NCBI RefSeq assembly: GCF_900088415.1
Contig: NZ_FLLQ01000006.1
Coordinates: 1 to 64,000 of the forward strand
Length of the DNA stretch: 64,000 nt
Direction: 5' to 3'
DNA from: Vibrio mediterranei
Lineage (GTDB): Bacteria > Pseudomonadota > Gammaproteobacteria > Enterobacterales > Vibrionaceae
The notes under the pieces are model-generated. The model was not told the DNA's origin and did not search any database. It saw only the letters and a program-made list of their open reading frames with translations. Numbering within the stretch: position 1 is the first letter of the stretch; each line of letters opens with the position of its first letter. A program made the position numbers and the translations under genes. Shown piece by piece: positions 60,100-64,000 of this stretch.

Positions 60100-61113
60100 A
60101 TGAATATCAAAGATGTAGCAGAACTTGCAGGAGTGTCACCTGCAACTATCTCTCGTTATCTAAATCAGCCTCAATCTGTAGCGCATGCCACGAGCAAGAG
60201 AATTGAGAAAGTCATTACTCTCACTGGATACAGTGTTGAGCAACGACATGACCAAATTGAATTCAATAAAAATCCAACTCTCGGAGTGGTGATTCCAAGT
60301 TTAATTAACCCTGTGTTTTCAGAGGTAGTTACCGGCATCCAGCAAAGAGCGAGGCACTTTGGGTACTCGGTTGTGGTTGTTGACACTCAATATGACAGTG
60401 GCCAAGAGCAGCAAGCGGTTATCGACCTGATAAGGCAGCGTGTCGAAGGTGTCATTTTGACGATCGCAGATACCTCTGAAAATGAAGCATTGAAGCTTCT
60501 GAGAGACTTTAAGTTTCCCTACTGTTTATTGCACAACCGTTCAGATGAGCAAGAACCTTGCGTTTTTGTTGATAACTATCAAGCCGGTATTGATGTAGCT
60601 CAGCGAGTCGTGGAATTAGGACACCGAAGAGTTGGCATGTTAACGGGGCGATTTGTCTCATCTGATCGTGCTGAGCAGCGCTATAAAGGGTTTAAAAAAG
60701 GTCTTAATGACAATGGATTGGAATTAACTGAGCTACTAGAAGTAGACCAAAACAAGCTTGATCCATTTGGTGACCAAGAGATGAGTGTTATCCAGAGAGA
60801 ACAGGCGCCTACAGTGTGGTTTTGTAGTAACGATTTGCTGGCATTGAAGGCGATAAATGCCGTGAAAGCCAACGGTCTACATGTACCTTCGGACATCTCA
60901 ATTATCGGTTTTGACGGCATGAGTTTAGCTCAGCTTATCACCCCGACTCTCGCAACGGTTGCGGTACCACATCTAAAAATGGGGCAAGTCGCTGTAGATA
61001 TTTTATTTAACGCCAAAGCAGGAGCGAGCGTATCGACTCAACTTGCTCTGGATTATCAATTGCAAATGAATGGCTCACTTGACGTGGTGCCGCACTTACA
61101 AAACAACGAATAG
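60100..61113 (+). CDS. LacI-family transcriptional regulator
   Basis: A 337-residue repressor with an N-terminal LacI helix-turn-helix (MNIKDVAELAGVSPATISRY, then LNQPQSVA) and a full periplasmic-binding-like effector domain (LGVVIPSLINPVFSEVVTGI; IIGFDGMSLAQLITP). It lies 19 bases upstream of the ABC importer genes on the same strand and so is the local regulator, possibly sensing the imported compound or a product of it. Confidence 0.9.
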   Translation: MNIKDVAELAGVSPATISRYLNQPQSVAHATSKRIEKVITLTGYSVEQRHDQIEFNKNPTLGVVIPSLINPVFSEVVTGIQQRARHFGYSVVVVDTQYDSGQEQQAVIDLIRQRVEGVILTIADTSENEALKLLRDFKFPYCLLHNRSDEQEPCVFVDNYQAGIDVAQRVVELGHRRVGMLTGRFVSSDRAEQRYKGFKKGLNDNGLELTELLEVDQNKLDPFGDQEMSVIQREQAPTVWFCSNDLLALKAINAVKANGLHVPSDISIIGFDGMSLAQLITPTLATVAVPHLKMGQVAVDILFNAKAGASVSTQLALDYQLQMNGSLDVVPHLQNNE

Positions 61114-61132
61114 TCACATATTGGAGAATATA

Positions 61133-62152
61133 ATGACTTTTACACTAGGCTCTAAAACAAAAAAACTAGCGGGAATGCTATTTGGTTTGGCTTGCGCTTC
61201 ATTTCAAGCGCAGGCATCTAGCGCAATTTGCTATAACTGCCCTCCAGAGTGGGCGAACTGGGGAGGGCAATTACAGCTGATAAATAAAGAACTTGGAATT
61301 CGAGTTCCGATGGACAACAAAAATTCCGGTCAGTCTTTGTCTCAGTTAGTTGCGGAGAAAAACAATCCAGTAGCAGACGTTGTTTATTATGGCGTGTCAT
61401 TTGGCATCAACGCGACTAACCAAGGGGTGGTAGAACCATACAAACCGAAGAATTGGGACCAAATTCCAGAAGGGATGAAAGATCCAAACGGTAATTGGTT
61501 TGCAATTCATTCGGGAACCATTGGCTTCTTCGTTAACGTTGATGCTTTAGATGGAGCGCCGGTCCCGCAGAGTTGGGAAGATCTTCTAAAACCAGAATAT
61601 CGTGGCATGGTTGGTTATCTTGACCCAACCAGTGCGTTTGTGGGCTACGCAAGCGCGGTAGCGGTAAATGAGGCAATGGGGGGCGATATCAATGACTTCA
61701 CACCTGCTATTGAGTACTTCCGCAAACTTGCGAAAAATCGCCCGATTGTCCCAAAGCAAACTTCGTATGCACGTGTAATTTCGGGTGAGATTCCAATCTT
61801 ATTGGATTATGACTTTAATGCGTATCGCGCCAAATATAACGACTTCTCTAATGTGGAATTTGTCATTCCGAAGGAGGGCTCTATTGCTGTTCCTTATGTA
61901 ATGAGCATGGTGAAGGACTCACCACACCCTGACAACGCAAAAAAAATCTTGGATTTTGTGTTATCCGAAAAAGGCCAACAAGTTTGGGCAAAGGCGTATT
62001 TACGACCAGTTATTGGTGGGGTGATGGATGAGGATGCGAAGAGTAAGTTCCTACCTGACTCTGAATATCAGCGCGTTGGTTCAGTTAACTTTGCAAAGAT
62101 GTCTGAAAATCAAGCCGCATTCGCTGACCTGTACCTAAGAGAAGTCAACTAA
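61133..62152 (+). CDS. ABC importer periplasmic substrate-binding protein
   Basis: A 339-residue secreted protein of the extracellular solute-binding family 1 (iron/polyamine/phosphonate cluster). ATG 61133 has TTGGAG seven bases upstream. The signal peptide ends in SFQAQA. Residues such as DVVYYGVSFGINATNQGVVE and QTSYARVISGEIPILLDYDF lie in the ligand cleft region. The Tyr pair expected of ferric-binding proteins is not obvious. The mature start ICYNCPPEW has two close Cys residues. The substrate is unresolved. Confidence 0.85.
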   Translation: MTFTLGSKTKKLAGMLFGLACASFQAQASSAICYNCPPEWANWGGQLQLINKELGIRVPMDNKNSGQSLSQLVAEKNNPVADVVYYGVSFGINATNQGVVEPYKPKNWDQIPEGMKDPNGNWFAIHSGTIGFFVNVDALDGAPVPQSWEDLLKPEYRGMVGYLDPTSAFVGYASAVAVNEAMGGDINDFTPAIEYFRKLAKNRPIVPKQTSYARVISGEIPILLDYDFNAYRAKYNDFSNVEFVIPKEGSIAVPYVMSMVKDSPHPDNAKKILDFVLSEKGQQVWAKAYLRPVIGGVMDEDAKSKFLPDSEYQRVGSVNFAKMSENQAAFADLYLREVN

Positions 62153-62169
62153 ACCTCACCGGACCATGG

Positions 62170-62199
62170 ATGGCGGACAAGATTTCCGCCATTGTTTTT
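62170..62199 (+). terminator. Attenuator-like hairpin between binding protein and permease genes
   Basis: ATGGCGGA (62170-62177) pairs perfectly with TCCGCCAT (62185-62192) around a 7-base loop, followed by TGTTTTT. It is a compact rho-independent type hairpin, placed where partial termination would give more binding protein than permease. The ATG within its left arm is probably not used for translation. Confidence 0.7.
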
Positions 62200-63012
62200 A
62201 TGAAAAAGAATCATCTATCTATTTTGCTTATTCTGCCTGCTGTAATAGTGAGCTGCGCATTTTTCTTGTTACCAGTGGTGCAACTGTTGCAGCTCTCGTT
62301 AGTTGATGGCGGTGCGCAGAGCTACATACAAATTTTAACCCGACCTTTGTACTTGAAGAGTCTTTTTTCAACCGTAGCGCTTTCTGTCCTAGTCACAGTT
62401 GTGAGTTTAGCGGTGGCTACGATCAGTGGGCTGTTTTTGACGCGTTATGAGTTTAAGGGGAAGCAGTTGCTGGTTGCTATGTTGAGCTTTCCGCTTGCAT
62501 TTCCAGGAGTGGTGATTGGTTTCTTCGTCATTATGCTTGTAGGACGTCAAGGTTTGTTTGCCCAAGCAGGGTTATTGCTTACTGGGGAACGCTGGATGTT
62601 TGCTTACTCAATCGCGGGATTGTTTTTGGGTTACTTGTACTTCTCAATACCTCGAGTGGTACTCACGGTTATGGGTGCCGCAGAAAAACTCGACCAAAAC
62701 CTACTTGAAGCGGGGCGTTCGTTAGGCGCAAATCGTTGGCAAATTTTCAAAGACGTAACGCTACCTGCGTTAAAGCCAGGATTAATCTCATCGGGTTCGA
62801 TCTGTTTCGCTACCTCAATGGGCGCGTTTGGCACGGCGTTTACTCTGGCAACCAACATTAACGTGTTACCAATGACGATTTATACAGAGTTCACGCTCAA
62901 TGCTAACTTCGCTATGGCGGCTGCTTTGAGCTTAATCCTTGGTCTAGTGACTTGGTTGTGTTTGATGTTAGCGAAGCGTCAGGGTAATTCGTCTATGGCA
63001 ATGGGAGGCTAA
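62200..63012 (+). CDS. ABC importer permease 1
   Basis: A 270-residue inner-membrane permease with six helices and the EAA loop LEAGRSLGANRWQIFKDVTL. ATG 62200 directly follows the hairpin, has no clear ribosome-binding site, and starts MKKNHLSILLILPAVIVSC. An ATG at 62170 would add ten residues but lies in the hairpin stem. Together with the next gene it forms the membrane channel. Confidence 0.88.
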   Translation: MKKNHLSILLILPAVIVSCAFFLLPVVQLLQLSLVDGGAQSYIQILTRPLYLKSLFSTVALSVLVTVVSLAVATISGLFLTRYEFKGKQLLVAMLSFPLAFPGVVIGFFVIMLVGRQGLFAQAGLLLTGERWMFAYSIAGLFLGYLYFSIPRVVLTVMGAAEKLDQNLLEAGRSLGANRWQIFKDVTLPALKPGLISSGSICFATSMGAFGTAFTLATNINVLPMTIYTEFTLNANFAMAAALSLILGLVTWLCLMLAKRQGNSSMAMGG

Positions 63013-63015
63013 TCA

Positions 63016-63804
63016 ATGAAGAAAGATAAATACTTTTATATCCAGCTAGGGTTCACTTTATTGGTCTGTGCGTTTCTGATTGTTCCTGTTTTTATGTCGA
63101 TTGTTGCTGGACTAACGAACAACTATTTTGTTGGTGTAAAAAGTGGATTGACCCTTCGTTGGGTTGAGCAGGTATGGGCACTCTATTCAGACACGATTTG
63201 GCTAACATTACAAATCGCTATCGCGACCACCATTATTAATGTGCTGGTGGGCGTACCTTGTGCTTATGTGTTGGCGAAAAGCAAAAGCCGCTGGGCATCG
63301 TTGTTTGATGAGATCTTAACCCTGCCGATTGCCATTCCCGGTATGGCAATTTCGCTTGGTTTAATCCTCGCTTACGGTGACTTTAGTGATTTTCGTTCTA
63401 ACTGGACGTTTATCTTAGTGGGTCACGTTATCTTCACTTTGCCGTTTATGGTTAAGTCAGTGTTGGCGGTACTGCAAAGTATTAATTTCAATGTGTTGGA
63501 AGAGGGAGCGGCGAGCTTGGGAGCAAGCTTTTGGCAGCGTTTCTTTGATGTCATTGTCCCTAACTGCAAGGCAGGTATTGTCGCTGGTATGTTGATGACC
63601 CTCACTCTCTCTATTGGCGAGTTTAACCTGACTTGGATGCTTCACACGCCACTAACCAAAACCTTGCCTGTTGGTTTGGCTGACTCGTACGCCTCCATGC
63701 GTTTAGAGATTAGCTCTGCTTATACCTTAATTTTCCTTTGTCTCATTTTACCGTTGCTGGTTCTGGCTCAGATGCTGAACAGAAAACCGGTTACAAGCAA
63801 TTAA
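63016..63804 (+). CDS. ABC importer permease 2
   Basis: A 262-residue permease with six helices and the EAA loop LEEGAASLGASFWQRFFDVI. It starts 3 bases after permease 1. The family (CysW/PotC-like) covers polyamine, phosphonate and iron importers, consistent with the binding protein. The operon continues with the ATPase gene. Confidence 0.9.
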   Translation: MKKDKYFYIQLGFTLLVCAFLIVPVFMSIVAGLTNNYFVGVKSGLTLRWVEQVWALYSDTIWLTLQIAIATTIINVLVGVPCAYVLAKSKSRWASLFDEILTLPIAIPGMAISLGLILAYGDFSDFRSNWTFILVGHVIFTLPFMVKSVLAVLQSINFNVLEEGAASLGASFWQRFFDVIVPNCKAGIVAGMLMTLTLSIGEFNLTWMLHTPLTKTLPVGLADSYASMRLEISSAYTLIFLCLILPLLVLAQMLNRKPVTSN

Positions 63805-63815
63805 GATTGAACTCA

Positions 63816-64000
63816 ATGTTAGAACAAACAATGACTGGCGTAGAAATCACGCTGAAAGATATTACTAAGACTTTCCCAGATGGAACCTTGGCACTAAAAC
63901 CGACTGACCTAAAAATAGAAGCGGGAGAGATTTTAGTATTACTGGGCCCTTCTGGTTGCGGGAAAACGACAACCTTGCGTCTTATTGCTGGATTGGAGTT
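63816..64000 (+). CDS. ABC importer ATP-binding protein (partial)
   Basis: The N-terminal 61 residues of an ABC ATPase; the gene continues past the right edge. ATG 63816, 11 bases after permease 2; a second in-frame ATG five codons in (63831) is possible. It contains the Walker A motif GPSGCGKTT after ITLKDITKTFPDG. It energises the importer encoded upstream. Confidence 0.92.
   Translation, partial: MLEQTMTGVEITLKDITKTFPDGTLALKPTDLKIEAGEILVLLGPSGCGKTTTLRLIAGLE

Noticed and set aside
1..64000. CRISPR arrays, rRNA, tRNA or intact insertion sequences
   Set aside because: No regularly spaced direct repeats, cloverleaf-like stretches or transposase genes with terminal repeats were found on reading; a covariance-model scan could not be run.

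Overview
The window looks like a Vibrio chromosome (inference from content). Supporting genes are a six-gene Mrp antiporter operon with fused A/B subunits, TyrR, a DASS/SLC13 carrier, NqrM-like and UPF0251 proteins, several HD-GYP proteins, and glpK/glpD with a DeoR-type GlpR. Gene order with short intergenic gaps, moderate AT-richness and plain Shine-Dalgarno sites fit a gamma-proteobacterium. No rRNA, tRNA, CRISPR array or intact insertion sequence was seen.

Region 1 (about 1-15,790) is an accessory island. It holds an XRE repressor that diverges from a two-gene module (winged-helix/coiled-coil protein plus SF2 helicase) across tandem palindromic operators, then three unrecognised small genes, then a type III restriction-modification operon led by a small unrecognised gene. 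It ends in a four-gene minus-strand operon with three tyrosine-recombinase-like proteins and one small coiled-coil protein. This looks like a mobile defence island whose right end lies just before 15,907; the left end is outside the window.

Region 2 (15,907-30,840) is mostly core-like metabolism and signalling: a DeoR regulator, an HD-GYP protein, the pseudouridine catabolism pair psuK-psuG, a NifX-like/NqrM-like pair facing an AbrB-type membrane protein and a UPF0251 protein, an HD-GYP response regulator with a large hybrid kinase, a HAD phosphatase with a GlpR-type regulator, and a D-amino-acid dehydrogenase with a LysR regulator.

Region 3 (30,890-43,880) has a proline iminopeptidase, a SutR-like regulator controlling a BenE transporter through two palindromes, divergent glpK and glpD with GlpR-like half-sites between them, a DMT exporter, a STAS protein, and a tyrR-acetyltransferase-HD-DUF2947 cluster, then a homocysteine methyltransferase.

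Region 4 (44,087-54,480) has an SLC13 carrier, a cNMP-domain kinase with a stand-alone receiver, a rhodanese, and the Mrp antiporter operon. AT-rich gaps on both sides of Mrp hold candidate tiny membrane-peptide genes and a decayed gene remnant.

Region 5 (54,618-64,000) has an AadA-like nucleotidyltransferase, TrmY, a periplasmic HAD phosphatase, an AraC regulator, an RlpA-like lipoprotein, a sugar acetyltransferase, and a LacI-regulated ABC importer operon. A hairpin sits between binding protein and permease, and the ATPase gene runs off the right edge.
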